This document shows positions 1 to 8,655 of a DNA stretch of 64,000 nucleotides, one piece after another; the stretch's first letter is position 1; each line of letters opens with the position of its first letter. The notes under the pieces were generated by a model that searched no databases, had not been told where the DNA came from, and saw only the letters and a program-made list of their open reading frames with translations. The position numbers were made by a program, and so were the translations under genes. The stretch is from Myxococcales bacterium (GTDB taxonomy: Bacteria > Myxococcota_A > UBA796 > GCA-2862545): assembly GCA_019634415.1 (NCBI GenBank), contig JAHQVJ010000083.1:1-64000 (forward strand), in the 5' to 3' direction.

Positions 1-90
1 CCCGATCCCATTCCGAACTCGGAAGTTAAGCCCTAGCGCGCCGATGGTACTGCAGGGGTCACCCTGTGGGAGAGTAGGTATCGCCGGCCA
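1..90 (+). rRNA. rrf: 5S ribosomal RNA, 3' part (5' end outside window)
   Basis: The first ~90 bases match the conserved body and 3' end of bacterial 5S rRNA: the CCGAACTCGGAAGTTAAG loop region, the GATGGTACTG segment and the GGGAGAGTAGGT(A)TCGCCG 3' strand. A normal 5S is about 115-120 nt, so roughly 25-30 nt are missing upstream, where the rest of an rRNA operon would be expected. The exact 3' end is uncertain by a few bases. Confidence 0.95.
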
Positions 91-101
91 CCCCTTCCCG
101 A

Positions 102-131
102 AGCCCCGTGGGCATTGCCCACGGGGCTTTC
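102..131 (+). terminator. rRNA operon terminator
   Basis: A perfect 12-bp inverted repeat (102-113 with 117-128) encloses a 3-nt ATT loop and is followed by a short T stretch, about 12 nt after the 5S end. It is a typical intrinsic terminator for the rRNA transcript. It also lies just past the 3' end of the converging minus-strand receptor gene. Confidence 0.85.
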
Positions 132-143
132 GTGCGTCTGGGA

Positions 144-2303
144 TCAGAAGCGAGCCCGCAGCCCCAGGAGCGGGAGCACCCCAGGTCCCACGACCCAGCC
201 TTGCTCTGTGAAGTCGTAGTTCCAGGTGGGGTAGAGCTGGTTGGCCGAGGGCGGTACGTACCAGATCTCGGCCACAGCCGACAGCGACCAGCCGCGTAGC
301 TCCCAGGTGTAGGCCGCTCGAACATCCACCTTGTGGTAGGTGGGCATGCGCGCGGTATTGATGCGCCCTGGAAGTGCCACCCAGTCGTCACGGCCCGCGT
401 CGTACAGCGAGCCGTCGATGGGGGTGAAGGGGAGTCCCGTCGCGTATCGGTAGCGCGCTCCAAAGTTCCAGCGGCCCACATCCCAGGAGGCCACCAGGCC
501 GCCCGATAGCAGCTGGTCGCCGTCTGCGGCGAAGCGAATGCCGTCTGCGTCGGTGAGGCGAGTGCGCTGAACGGCGATCCAGCCCCACAGGAAGAACAGC
601 TCTCGTAGTCGATAGCGGGTGAGCAGCTCCACTCCGGTGGCGTGGCCGCGGGGAACGGAGAGGGCAGGGCCGTCGATGGGGAACAGCAGCGGATTGGTGA
701 GCGTCTTGTAGTAGGCGTCGAGGCCGACCTCGAAGCGTCCGGCGATGGCTTGCTCCCAGCCCGCCGATACCTGCCAGGAGGTGGTGGTGGGGAGGTCGGG
801 GCTCCCCGTTCCCTCGAACAGGTGTTCGGTATCGGGGCGCTGTGTGTAGCGGCCTCCGCCGAGCTTCAGCATGCTGTCGTCGGAGAGCTCGAGACGTACG
901 GCGGCCCTGGGCTCGAGCTGTAGTCCGCCTCCGGCGGTGTCTCCGCCGATGCGCACCCCTGGCATCAGCTGGAGCGGGCCTGCGGCGAGGTGGCCGGTCC
1001 CGTAGATGCCTCCGCGGGCACGGGTGCGCGCATCGTCGACGTTGGCGCCGCGCGCGAGTGCGGGGGCTTCCTCGGCCACGCGGATCCCGGCGGGACCGGC
1101 GGCGGCCACGGTGAGGGAGGTGCGCTCCACGTTGATCTCGTAGCCGGCGTCGATGCCGCTACCGCCCTCGGTACGGGCGGAGGCGTCGGTGCGGCTGGAG
1201 AGCGTGACGGTCTGGAGGTCCTCGGAGCCGAGATCGGCGAGGATCCCGCGGCGTCGATGGCGCACCACGGCTGCTACGGAGCGTCCCTGAAAGCGCGGCT
1301 GGGCCCACTCGGCCCGCACGCCACCGACCTGGAAGCCTTCGCTGTACTGCAGCGACGGTGTGACGGTGGCCTCGAAGGGATCGAGCACGTCGAGCTCGCC
1401 GGTGGCGCGAGTGTAGGCGTCTGCTGCGCCGACGGCGAACACCCCGAGGCGGCTGGTGTCGGTGGTGCGCTCGGCTCGAGCGACGAAGTCGTAGAACGTG
1501 GGCCACGCAGTGAACTGCTCGGTCTGCTCCCCCGCGAGATCTTGGTAGGAGCGGCGACCCGACGCCGACAGCCACCACTTGTCACCCAGGGGGGCTCGCA
1601 CATCACCGCCGGCCATCACGAAGTTGATGTGCGCCCCGCCGTGCAGGGCGTTCGGCCGCTCCTGACGAGATCTCGCCTCCACGATGGCGCCCACGGCGTC
1701 GCCGTACTGTGCCCCGAAGGTCGACGGAAACAGCTCGAGCACGCCCACCTGGCTGGCCGGGAACACGCTGGCGTACTGATTGAAGTGGTAGAGGTAGGGG
1801 ATCTCGATGCCGTCGAGGTAGTAGCGGCTGTCTCCGCGCTGGGAGCCGCGAACCGACAGATCTCCGGAGGTGGGGGAGTACTCTCGCTGCACGGTGACGC
1901 CGGGCAGCGAGGAGGCGAGCCGGATGGCGTCGTCTAGCGTGCCGGGCGTCTCCATGGCCTGCTCGCCGTCCACGGCGTGGCGAGTGGGGTGGGGGGTGCG
2001 CTTGAGCCCTTCCACCACCACCTCGAGGGCGGCCTCTCCACGGGGCATCCAGATCCGCACCACGCGGGAGGTGCTGACGACCTCGATGGTGACCGATGTG
2101 CGGCCCTCGGCTTCTGCCACGAGCACCCACGGACCGGCGCCTGCCACGGAGACGGTGGCGCGGCCATCGGCCGAGGTGACGACGGGCTCGGCGTCAGCGA
2201 CCCGGACTCGGGCACCCGAGATGGGATCACCGTCTTCGCGCTCGACCACGCGGATCTGGACGGGAGCGGCCAAGGCATGCGCCGCCAGCCACACGCCGAT
2301 CAT
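144..2303 (-). CDS. TonB-dependent outer-membrane receptor with carboxypeptidase-regulatory-like N-terminus
   Basis: About 719 aa. A short signal peptide (MIGVWLAAHALA) is followed by a CarboxypepD-regulatory-like beta-sandwich (about residues 15-105), a plug domain (about 110-210, with the DGIEIPYLYHF segment typical of plugs that bind small ligands) and a long beta-barrel ending in Phe (...RARF), as expected for assembly by the Bam complex. It would import a substrate across the outer membrane using TonB/ExbBD energy; the substrate cannot be read from sequence. I chose the ATG at 2303 because it overlaps the stop of the upstream lipoprotein gene (ATGA) and starts a signal peptide; a longer reading frame from 2363 would bury that signal. 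The upstream lipoprotein is probably a partner. Confidence 0.85.
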   Translation of the reverse strand: MIGVWLAAHALAAPVQIRVVEREDGDPISGARVRVADAEPVVTSADGRATVSVAGAGPWVLVAEAEGRTSVTIEVVSTSRVVRIWMPRGEAALEVVVEGLKRTPHPTRHAVDGEQAMETPGTLDDAIRLASSLPGVTVQREYSPTSGDLSVRGSQRGDSRYYLDGIEIPYLYHFNQYASVFPASQVGVLELFPSTFGAQYGDAVGAIVEARSRQERPNALHGGAHINFVMAGGDVRAPLGDKWWLSASGRRSYQDLAGEQTEQFTAWPTFYDFVARAERTTDTSRLGVFAVGAADAYTRATGELDVLDPFEATVTPSLQYSEGFQVGGVRAEWAQPRFQGRSVAAVVRHRRRGILADLGSEDLQTVTLSSRTDASARTEGGSGIDAGYEINVERTSLTVAAAGPAGIRVAEEAPALARGANVDDARTRARGGIYGTGHLAAGPLQLMPGVRIGGDTAGGGLQLEPRAAVRLELSDDSMLKLGGGRYTQRPDTEHLFEGTGSPDLPTTTSWQVSAGWEQAIAGRFEVGLDAYYKTLTNPLLFPIDGPALSVPRGHATGVELLTRYRLRELFFLWGWIAVQRTRLTDADGIRFAADGDQLLSGGLVASWDVGRWNFGARYRYATGLPFTPIDGSLYDAGRDDWVALPGRINTARMPTYHKVDVRAAYTWELRGWSLSAVAEIWYVPPSANQLYPTWNYDFTEQGWVVGPGVLPLLGLRARF

Positions 2304-3346
2304 CGGACGTCCGTGGGCAGGAGCGCGACCGTGGCCCCGATCAGCGCAGAGCGGGAGCACCACTGGGTCAGCAGCCAGCTCGGATCGAAGGGCCCGGACA
2401 CCGGCACCAGGCAGTCGAGTCCGGAGGTGCCCCAGCCTCCATCGGGGATGGTGGAGGCGTCCTCCGCGACCGCCGCCGTGAGTCGAACGCCGACGGGGGA
2501 GGCGTCGTCAGCCTCCAGCACGCCGCGCAGGGCCTCTCCGGGACTCATCGCGACCGGACCATCCGTGGGCATCCAGCGGCCGTTCACCCACACACCATCT
2601 TCCGCGTCTCCCACGTGCAGCTCCGTCGCGAGGAAATGTGTGCCGCCACCGTCTCCGAGAACCAGGCCGAGGACGGTCACGGTGGAAGGCGCCATGGCCA
2701 CGGGATCCCGCTCGAACTCATCGGAGTCCAGCAGCACGTCGCTCGCGATCCAGTCGGCGACGGTGGGCGACAGCTCGAAGAAGGTGCCACCCGTGGCCAT
2801 CCATCGAACGATCCCAGGGTCGCCCTCGGTGAGGCGCGCCGTGAGTCTGAGTGTGCCGCCTGGGGCTGTTCGATCGGTCTGCTCGCCAGGAGTCAGCTGC
2901 CGGCGCGCCTCGAGGAGGAGATCCTCTGCCGGCGCTCCGGGAACGGTCAGCGAGAGGGTGGCGGCATCGATTCCCTCGACCCGGACCGCCTCCGGTGGCA
3001 CCGGTGCGATCTCGACGAACGCTCGCCGTTGCTGGTCCCCCAGCCGCGCCACCAGTCCCAGCACCGTTGGCTCGTCAGGCACGTCCACCACGGGGGAGGG
3101 TCCCAGTGCCACGGCCGGTGACAAGGGATCCAGCTCGGCGACGTCGCGCGGCGAAGCCACCTCGAACCAAGCGAGATCCACGGGCTCTTCTGTCCAGGCG
3201 CGCCCCTGGTCCACCACCGCAGCACTCAAGGTGAGGGTGTCGTCGGGGGACGGCTGCAGCGCGATGGCAGCGACTCGGAAGCCCACCAGGTCGTGTCGGT
3301 CCAGGTCGAAGGGCTCTTGGCAGGCGAGTAGAGTGAACCACAGCAT
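2300..3346 (-). CDS. Predicted lipoprotein, function unknown
   Basis: About 348 aa, beginning with a very short lipoprotein signal (MLWFTLLAC), so the mature protein would be lipid-anchored on Cys9. The rest is rich in Asp, Ala, Pro and Val, with no domain I recognise; it looks like an all-beta extracytoplasmic protein. The start at 3346 is chosen for the lipobox; an in-frame ATG at 3385 would add 13 charged residues ahead of it. It is translationally coupled (ATGA) to the downstream TonB-dependent receptor. It may be a surface or periplasmic accessory of that receptor (inference). It is divergent from the LysR gene. Confidence 0.7.
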   Translation of the reverse strand: MLWFTLLACQEPFDLDRHDLVGFRVAAIALQPSPDDTLTLSAAVVDQGRAWTEEPVDLAWFEVASPRDVAELDPLSPAVALGPSPVVDVPDEPTVLGLVARLGDQQRRAFVEIAPVPPEAVRVEGIDAATLSLTVPGAPAEDLLLEARRQLTPGEQTDRTAPGGTLRLTARLTEGDPGIVRWMATGGTFFELSPTVADWIASDVLLDSDEFERDPVAMAPSTVTVLGLVLGDGGGTHFLATELHVGDAEDGVWVNGRWMPTDGPVAMSPGEALRGVLEADDASPVGVRLTAAVAEDASTIPDGGWGTSGLDCLVPVSGPFDPSWLLTQWCSRSALIGATVALLPTDVR

Positions 3347-3350
3347 CGTC

Positions 3351-3371
3351 GCGACCCTATCATCGGGTCGC
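3351..3371. promoter_or_regulatory. Inverted repeat in LysR divergent intergenic region, possible operator
   Basis: A perfect 7-bp inverted repeat, GCGACCC / GGGTCGC (3351-3357 and 3365-3371), with a 7-nt spacer, lies in the 54-bp gap between the divergent lipoprotein and LysR genes. LysR regulators usually bind interrupted dyads next to their own promoter, so this is a reasonable operator candidate. It does not fit the T-N11-A form precisely. Confidence 0.4.
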
Positions 3372-3400
3372 GGGCATCGGAGCACGGCGGAGCGTGGATC

Positions 3401-4282
3401 TTGGACTCCATTGGACAGATGCAGGTGTTCGTGAAGGTGGTGGAGCTAGGAGGCTTCACGGCCGCCGCGCGGGAGCTGCAGATCCCCAAGTCCACGGTCA
3501 GCCGGCAGATCGCCCGGCTCGAGGATCGCCTCTCGGTACGGCTGCTGGACCGGACGACTCGCGCCCTCCGAACCACCGAAGTGGGCCAGGTGTTCTACGA
3601 GCGATGCGCGCAGATCGTGGCGGAAGTGGAGGAGGCCGAGGCGCTGGTGACGCGGGCGCAGGTGGAGCCGCGAGGTGTGCTGCGCATGAGTGCCCCGGTG
3701 TCGCTCGGGTACCACTTCCTGGGTGAGCTCGTGGCGGCCTTCATGACGGAGTTCTCCGACGTTCGTCTCGAAGTCTCCCTGACGGACCGAAAGGTGGATC
3801 TGGTGGAGGAGGGCTACGATCTCGCCATTCGTGCCGGCAACCTGGCGGACAGCTCGATGATCGCGAAGCGCCTCGCACCGCTGGATCGGGTGATCGTGGG
3901 AAGCCCTGCCTACCTGGAGCAGCGCGGCGTACCTCGGAACCCCGATGATCTGCGCGAGCACGTGTGCCTGCAGTACATGCACTCCAAGACCCCGTCGAGC
4001 TGGCGCCTCGGTCCCGACACCGTCGTGCCGGTGTCCGGGCCGCTGGTGTCCGACAACGGGGATCTCCTGCGCGCCGCGGCGGTCGCGGGGCACGGGTTGG
4101 TGATGTCCCCGCACCTGATCGTGGCCGCGGATCTGAAGCAGGGCGATCTGGTGCGCGTACTGGACGATCACCTCGACCAACACGGCGGGATCTGGGCCGT
4201 CTATCCACACAACCGGCACCTCTCCCCCAAGGTGCGCGCATTCGTTGACTTCGCCTCGACCCACTTGGCCGAGTTTTTCTGA
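3401..4282 (+). CDS. LysR-family transcriptional regulator
   Basis: 293 aa, the usual LysR length. The N-terminal winged helix-turn-helix (about residues 5-65) contains the classic FTAAARELQIPKSTVSRQI helix pair followed by a wing with RLLDRTTR. Residues ~90-290 form the two-lobed periplasmic-binding-protein-like effector domain. The sequence is closest in flavour to the CrgA/YhjC group, where PKSTVSRQI and LGYHF-type segments are common (my recognition, not a search). It is divergent from the lipoprotein/receptor pair and 4 bp upstream of the DUF1592 gene, so either could be a target. Start ATG 3401; ligand unknown. Confidence 0.92.
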   Translation: MDSIGQMQVFVKVVELGGFTAAARELQIPKSTVSRQIARLEDRLSVRLLDRTTRALRTTEVGQVFYERCAQIVAEVEEAEALVTRAQVEPRGVLRMSAPVSLGYHFLGELVAAFMTEFSDVRLEVSLTDRKVDLVEEGYDLAIRAGNLADSSMIAKRLAPLDRVIVGSPAYLEQRGVPRNPDDLREHVCLQYMHSKTPSSWRLGPDTVVPVSGPLVSDNGDLLRAAAVAGHGLVMSPHLIVAADLKQGDLVRVLDDHLDQHGGIWAVYPHNRHLSPKVRAFVDFASTHLAEFF

Positions 4283-4286
4283 TCGA

Positions 4287-6320
4287 ATGCGATGGGTGAG
4301 GGGCATTGTGATGGCAGAGGTGATGATGACTGGGTTCCTGCTCATGGCCTTCGGGTCGGGGTGCAGTGGCGAAGCGCCACCTCCCCTCCCGGGAGAGCCG
4401 GTTGCCGCGAAGACGCTCCATCGCTTGAACCGTGCGGAGTACGACAACACCATTCGTGCTCTGACGGGTTCGAGCTTCCAACCCTCCTCCGCTCTGCCGC
4501 CTGATGAGGTGACGTTCGAGCTGGACAACATTGCGCAAGCGCTGACGACGTCGGCCACCCATCTGGGGGGCTACGAGACTGCTGCAGACTCGGTGCTCGA
4601 CGAGATGATGGGCCGGATCCTCGAAGAGACCATCGAGTATCCGCGCGTGGAGGCCGACGACCCAGGTGTGACCTACCTGGGAACGGGTACCCTGAACAAT
4701 CAGGGGTACACGATCGAGGAGGGCGAGCTCACGGGCACCGCCATCCTCGAGTTCGACGGCCAGTTTCGGATCACGGGGCAGATCTACGGCCGCAGCGATG
4801 CGCTGATGGGCCTGTACGTGGACGGTGAACAGGTGGCGATGGCCGAGGTGGATGCGATCCCCAGCGCCCCCATCGAGGTCACCCACGAGATGTACCTCGA
4901 CGCCGGACTGCACCGGATCGCCTGGCGCCTCGAGAACCCCGACAAGAGCACGGACCGTCGGGGCGGTGTGAAGAGCTACCAGTTCACCGGTCCGCTGGAT
5001 CCGGTGAACGGCCCGACGGAGGCCTACGACCGGTTCGTGACCTGCGCTCCCGAGGACGCGGGTGCCGACGCCTGCGCCGACGAGGTGCTGAGCAACTTCC
5101 TGTACGAAGCCTGGCGTCGCCCACCCACCGACGAGGACGTGGCCTGGGCGGTGGGCGTGTACGACCTCGGGATCGCCGAGGGAGAGGAGTGGGACCGAGC
5201 GCTGCAGCACGCGCTCAAGGCCGTGATCCTGCATCCGAACTTCGCCTACCGGGTGGAGCTGGACCCCACGGAGGGGGAGCCCGCCCGCAGGCTCGATGGC
5301 TTCGAGACGGCGAGCCGGCTGTCGTACTTCCTGTGGTCGAGCATGCCTGACGCCGAGCTGTTCGCGGCCGCGGAGTCGGGTGAGCTCGACACGGTCGAGG
5401 GTGTGCGCGCCGCTGCGCAGCGCATGTTGGCAGACGAGCGAGCTTCAGCCCTGGTGAGCAACCTGGCCGGGCAGTGGTGGAACCTACGGCGGCTGGAAGA
5501 CGTGAGGCCGCTGTCGGACGAGTACCCACAGTTCGACGAGTCGCTGCGAGCCTCCATGCAAGGTGAGGTGAGGCTCATCGCCGAGGACTTCTTCTCGGGC
5601 CAGGTGGACCTGCGAACGGTGCTGGTGCGGCAGGAGAGCTGGATCGACCAGCGGCTTGCCGAGCACTACGGCGTGTCTTGGCCCGATGGGGACGATGGCT
5701 GGGTGCTCACGGAGACCGACCCGACCCGTGTGGGCTTGCTCGGTACCGCCGGGTGGATGACCACCACCAGCAACGCGGACGGCCCCAACGCCGTGCGCCG
5801 AGGCAAGTGGGTGCTCGGTAGCCTGCTGTGCGACGAGCCTCCGCTGCCGCCCGGCGACGTGGATGCGATGCAGCTGCAGGACCCCAAGCCGGCCAACGGG
5901 AGCGTGCGGGAGCAAGAGGAAGCCTTGCGCGCCGATACCTACTGCCAGTCCTGCCATGCTGTGATGGATCCTGTGGGCTTCGCCATGTGGGACTTCGACG
6001 GGGTCGGGAACATCCGCGCCGAAGACGAGCTGGGCTTCGACATCGACACCCAGGTGACGGTGGAGGGCATCGACATGAGCTCCCTCGGCGAGGTGATGAG
6101 CTGGGTGGCGGACGATCCGCGGCTGCTCACCTGCGTGACCGAGAAGGTGTTCACCTATGCCATGGGTCGTCCTCCGGTGCATGAAGACGACGTGCATCTG
6201 CACTGGGTGGCGTCGCAGTTCTCCACCTCCGGGATGACCTTCTCGTCGCTGGTCGAGGGCATCGTGACCAGTCGTCCCTTCCTCTTCCGCTCTGCCAACG
6301 ACACGGAGGTGTCGCAATGA
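4287..6320 (+). CDS. DUF1592-family exported protein (DUF1587/1592/1588/1585 type)
   Basis: About 677 aa. An N-terminal signal ending in FGSGC suggests a lipoprotein. The mature protein starts with the LNRAEYDNTIRALTG motif of DUF1587. A middle beta-rich carbohydrate-binding-like insert (about residues 120-235) follows, then DUF1595/DUF1592 (about 250-450, EAWRRPPTDEDV and SRLSYFLWSSMPD motifs), DUF1588 with a haem-type CxxCH (YCQSCH, about 550) and DUF1585 at the C-terminus. Such proteins are common in Planctomycetes and Myxococcota and are paired with DUF1552 proteins, as here; their role is unproven, and surface redox or polymer metabolism has been suggested. Start: ATG 4287 gives positive charges in the signal n-region; ATG 4311 has the better ribosome-binding site (GTGAGGGG) and is the alternative. 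Confidence 0.85.
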   Translation: MRWVRGIVMAEVMMTGFLLMAFGSGCSGEAPPPLPGEPVAAKTLHRLNRAEYDNTIRALTGSSFQPSSALPPDEVTFELDNIAQALTTSATHLGGYETAADSVLDEMMGRILEETIEYPRVEADDPGVTYLGTGTLNNQGYTIEEGELTGTAILEFDGQFRITGQIYGRSDALMGLYVDGEQVAMAEVDAIPSAPIEVTHEMYLDAGLHRIAWRLENPDKSTDRRGGVKSYQFTGPLDPVNGPTEAYDRFVTCAPEDAGADACADEVLSNFLYEAWRRPPTDEDVAWAVGVYDLGIAEGEEWDRALQHALKAVILHPNFAYRVELDPTEGEPARRLDGFETASRLSYFLWSSMPDAELFAAAESGELDTVEGVRAAAQRMLADERASALVSNLAGQWWNLRRLEDVRPLSDEYPQFDESLRASMQGEVRLIAEDFFSGQVDLRTVLVRQESWIDQRLAEHYGVSWPDGDDGWVLTETDPTRVGLLGTAGWMTTTSNADGPNAVRRGKWVLGSLLCDEPPLPPGDVDAMQLQDPKPANGSVREQEEALRADTYCQSCHAVMDPVGFAMWDFDGVGNIRAEDELGFDIDTQVTVEGIDMSSLGEVMSWVADDPRLLTCVTEKVFTYAMGRPPVHEDDVHLHWVASQFSTSGMTFSSLVEGIVTSRPFLFRSANDTEVSQ

Positions 6321-7618
6321 CCGTCAAGGCGTCTCGACGTCAGTTCTTGCGCTCTGCGGCGTCTACGCTGTGGCTGCCCTTCCTGCCCTCCATCGCGCCG
6401 AAGAGTGCGTGGGCTGCGCCAGCGACCGATCCGAAGCGGCTGCTCATCTACTTCGTGCCGAACGGGTTGATGATCGGAGACACGGATCGCTCCTCCGTGG
6501 TGGACCCTCACGGTCTGCTGACGGCCCTGGACCCCTTCGACAAGCGGCGGCTCATCGTCACGGGGGCGACCAACACGGTCGACTTCTGGGACCACGAGGC
6601 CTGCACGCCATCCCTTTTGTCGGATGTCGAGCCCAAGAACTTCTTCAATGGACCCTTCGACGTCGGCATCACGTGTGACCAGGTCGCTGCCCGTCAGGTA
6701 GGGGGAGAGACCCCATTTCCGTCGCTGCAGCTCGGTGCCAAGACGCAGTTCGAGCCAATCTCTCCCCATGGGCGCACCTACTCGGCTCGGCTGTCGTGGT
6801 CGGCCGCTGAGACCCCGCTGCCTCCCACCGAGGTGCCCAAGCAGCTCTTCGACAGCATGTTCGCGGGCTACGATGCCGAGGCGACTGCCGAGGAGCTGGA
6901 GCGCCGAGCGAACATGCGCAAGAGCGTGCTCGACTCGGTGGTCGATCACGTCGGGGATCTCGAGCGTAAGCTGAACCCGGCGGATCGGGCGAAGCTCGAT
7001 CAGTACACGACCTCGGTGCGGGAGCTGGAGCAGCGCCTCGAGCAGCTCGAGGAGAACGCCTGCCCGGTGCCCGAGCCGCCAGGCACGTCGCTGTCCTACA
7101 AGGGCACCGTCGAGGCGATGACGGATCTGATGGTGGTGGCACTACAGTGCGACTACTCGCGGATCATCACGTTCATGTCGGCGCCCAGCAGCTCGTACAT
7201 GGTGTACGACTTCGCCGACGACACCATCCGTCGCAACCACCACGAGATCTCCCACAGCTGGCGGGGCAACGACAACATCCTGAGTCAGCTGCACAACATC
7301 ATGCGCTACCACGTGGATGTGGTGGCGAACCTGTGCGACCGTCTGCAGGAGACCCCGGCCAACGGCGACGGAGATCTGCTGTCGAACACCCTGGTGGTGC
7401 TGACCTCCGAGTTCACGGAGCCCGACTACCACGACTCCCAGCCGCTTCCGTTCGTGCTGATGGGCGGTGAGTCCGGGGGCGTGCTGTCTGGCCGGCACAT
7501 CGACTTCCCGGAACGGCCGCCGCACTCCAACCTGCTGCGGTCGCTGATTCGCTACACGGGCGCAGATCCGAGTGGCTTCGGACCGAACGCCACGGGTGAG
7601 ATCGATCTGTCGGCCTAG
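6317..7618 (+). CDS. DUF1552-family exported protein with Tat signal
   Basis: 433 aa. The N-terminus carries a twin-arginine motif (SRRQFLR) and a hydrophobic stretch ending SAWA, so export of a folded protein by Tat is likely. The body fits DUF1552: an early YFVPNG strand, a central charged helical segment (about residues 190-245) and a C-terminal half resembling the alkaline-phosphatase superfamily DUF1501/1552 proteins (HHEISHSW, VVLTSEFTEPDYH). The start overlaps the DUF1592 stop (ATGA), so the two are translated together and probably act together outside the cytoplasm. Tat export would fit a metal-bound fold, but no active-site assignment can be made. Confidence 0.85.
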   Translation: MTVKASRRQFLRSAASTLWLPFLPSIAPKSAWAAPATDPKRLLIYFVPNGLMIGDTDRSSVVDPHGLLTALDPFDKRRLIVTGATNTVDFWDHEACTPSLLSDVEPKNFFNGPFDVGITCDQVAARQVGGETPFPSLQLGAKTQFEPISPHGRTYSARLSWSAAETPLPPTEVPKQLFDSMFAGYDAEATAEELERRANMRKSVLDSVVDHVGDLERKLNPADRAKLDQYTTSVRELEQRLEQLEENACPVPEPPGTSLSYKGTVEAMTDLMVVALQCDYSRIITFMSAPSSSYMVYDFADDTIRRNHHEISHSWRGNDNILSQLHNIMRYHVDVVANLCDRLQETPANGDGDLLSNTLVVLTSEFTEPDYHDSQPLPFVLMGGESGGVLSGRHIDFPERPPHSNLLRSLIRYTGADPSGFGPNATGEIDLSA

Positions 7619-8041
7619 CTAGGGCACCACGTCATCTGCCCCGTCGTCGCAGGGCCCTTCGTGGGCGTAGCGGGCGCCGGGGCAGGTGCCGCTCGACGTG
7701 AAGGTCACGTCGTCGCAGCCACAGTACGGCCGAGCATCGGCGGTGCAGGGACGGGTGGCTTCGGCACAGATGCCGGGGCTCGCTTCGTCGCACCCTTGCC
7801 CCTCGCACACGCCGGACGCGCAGTCCTCGGCGGCGAGACAGGCGGATCCGGCCAACAGACCCTCCGAGTCGTCGGATCCCTCGGGCTCTGCATCTTCCGT
7901 GGGCTCCGGCGGCTCGGGCTGGGGCATCACCTCGGGCGCGGGCTGCTCCGCTGGGACCGGCTCGGGCTGTGTCGGCGGTTGCTCCGGCATCTCCGGCGTG
8001 GTGGGGGTGGGTCCCGTACAGGCGAGGAGGAGGACGATCAT
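7619..8041 (-). CDS. Small lipoprotein with Pro/Glu linker and Kazal-like Cys-rich C-terminus
   Basis: About 140 aa. A minimal lipoprotein signal (MIVLLLAC) is followed by a Pro/Glu/Thr-rich linker (about residues 10-60) and a Cys-rich region with about 11 cysteines. Its last ~35 residues (PYCGCDDVTF ... AHEGPC) resemble a Kazal-type protease-inhibitor fold, where CGCDG-TY and a closing G-C are typical. The preceding CLAAEDCASGVCEG segment is like the disulfide-rich repeats common in myxobacterial surface proteins. Start ATG 8041 overlaps the upstream SRPBCC stop (ATGA). Possible roles are surface protease inhibition or stalk-like display; both are inference. Confidence 0.72.
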   Translation of the reverse strand: MIVLLLACTGPTPTTPEMPEQPPTQPEPVPAEQPAPEVMPQPEPPEPTEDAEPEGSDDSEGLLAGSACLAAEDCASGVCEGQGCDEASPGICAEATRPCTADARPYCGCDDVTFTSSGTCPGARYAHEGPCDDGADDVVP

Positions 8042-8589
8042 CGTGTCGCCGCCCGGTCCAGGCCCGCGATGGCTTCTCGGATCCGTTGCTCCACCGGGTC
8101 CTTGCCCATGATCACGGGCATCCAGCGGAGGAGGGGATTGGACAGCTCGGCCTTCTCGACCCAGGTGACCTGCGTGCCCTGTGGCTGGCCCGATAGCGTG
8201 ATGGTGCGATCCACCTCGAAGGCACGGAAGTCGATGGCGTACTCCACGCGTGTGGGAGGTCGCTGAGACATCAACGTCCACGTCTCGAGCAACAGCGACG
8301 ATGCGGTCACGGTGAACTGGACCTCGCAGCCTGCACCTTGGGTGGGCCCGTTGGTGTGATCCACCGCGAACCCTGGGTATCCCTCCGTCTCGGCCACCTC
8401 GAGCCACCAGCGCTGCAGGCCGTCGGAGGTGCTCAACAACGGGAACAGCTCCTCGGGCGATGCCTCCACCATGGTCTTGGTGGTGAGCTCGATCTGTGCG
8501 GGCAGGAACATCCCCGCGCCCGCCATACCGAGGCCGAGCCCGACGGCTCCAACGGCCACCACCACGACGCCCCTCAGGAACCCTCTCAT
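8038..8589 (-). CDS. SRPBCC-family protein (polyketide cyclase / START-like) with N-terminal membrane anchor
   Basis: 183 aa. One hydrophobic N-terminal segment (about residues 5-30) acts as a signal or anchor, followed by an SRPBCC domain: the MVEASPEELFPLLS opening strand and helix, then alternating beta strands, closing with a long C-terminal helix (PVEQRIREAIAGLD). The family binds small hydrophobic ligands in a deep cavity, and this one may act at the inner membrane or in the periplasm. ATG 8589 is preceded by a good GGGAGG site. It is coupled by ATGA to the Kazal-like lipoprotein downstream and is divergent from the MoxR gene. Ligand unknown. Confidence 0.8.
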   Translation of the reverse strand: MRGFLRGVVVVAVGAVGLGLGMAGAGMFLPAQIELTTKTMVEASPEELFPLLSTSDGLQRWWLEVAETEGYPGFAVDHTNGPTQGAGCEVQFTVTASSLLLETWTLMSQRPPTRVEYAIDFRAFEVDRTITLSGQPQGTQVTWVEKAELSNPLLRWMPVIMGKDPVEQRIREAIAGLDRAATR

Positions 8590-8655
8590 GGTGCCTCCCT
8601 CTTGCCTCGGAGTTCTACCGCACCTCGGGCGCCCGCGTGCGATAAGCCGGCGGGC

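Noticed and set aside
990-1937. Long plus-strand open frame opposite the TonB receptor gene
   Set aside because: It is a mirror of the receptor's coding strand, has no recognisable domain or signal, and the receptor on the minus strand is clearly coding.
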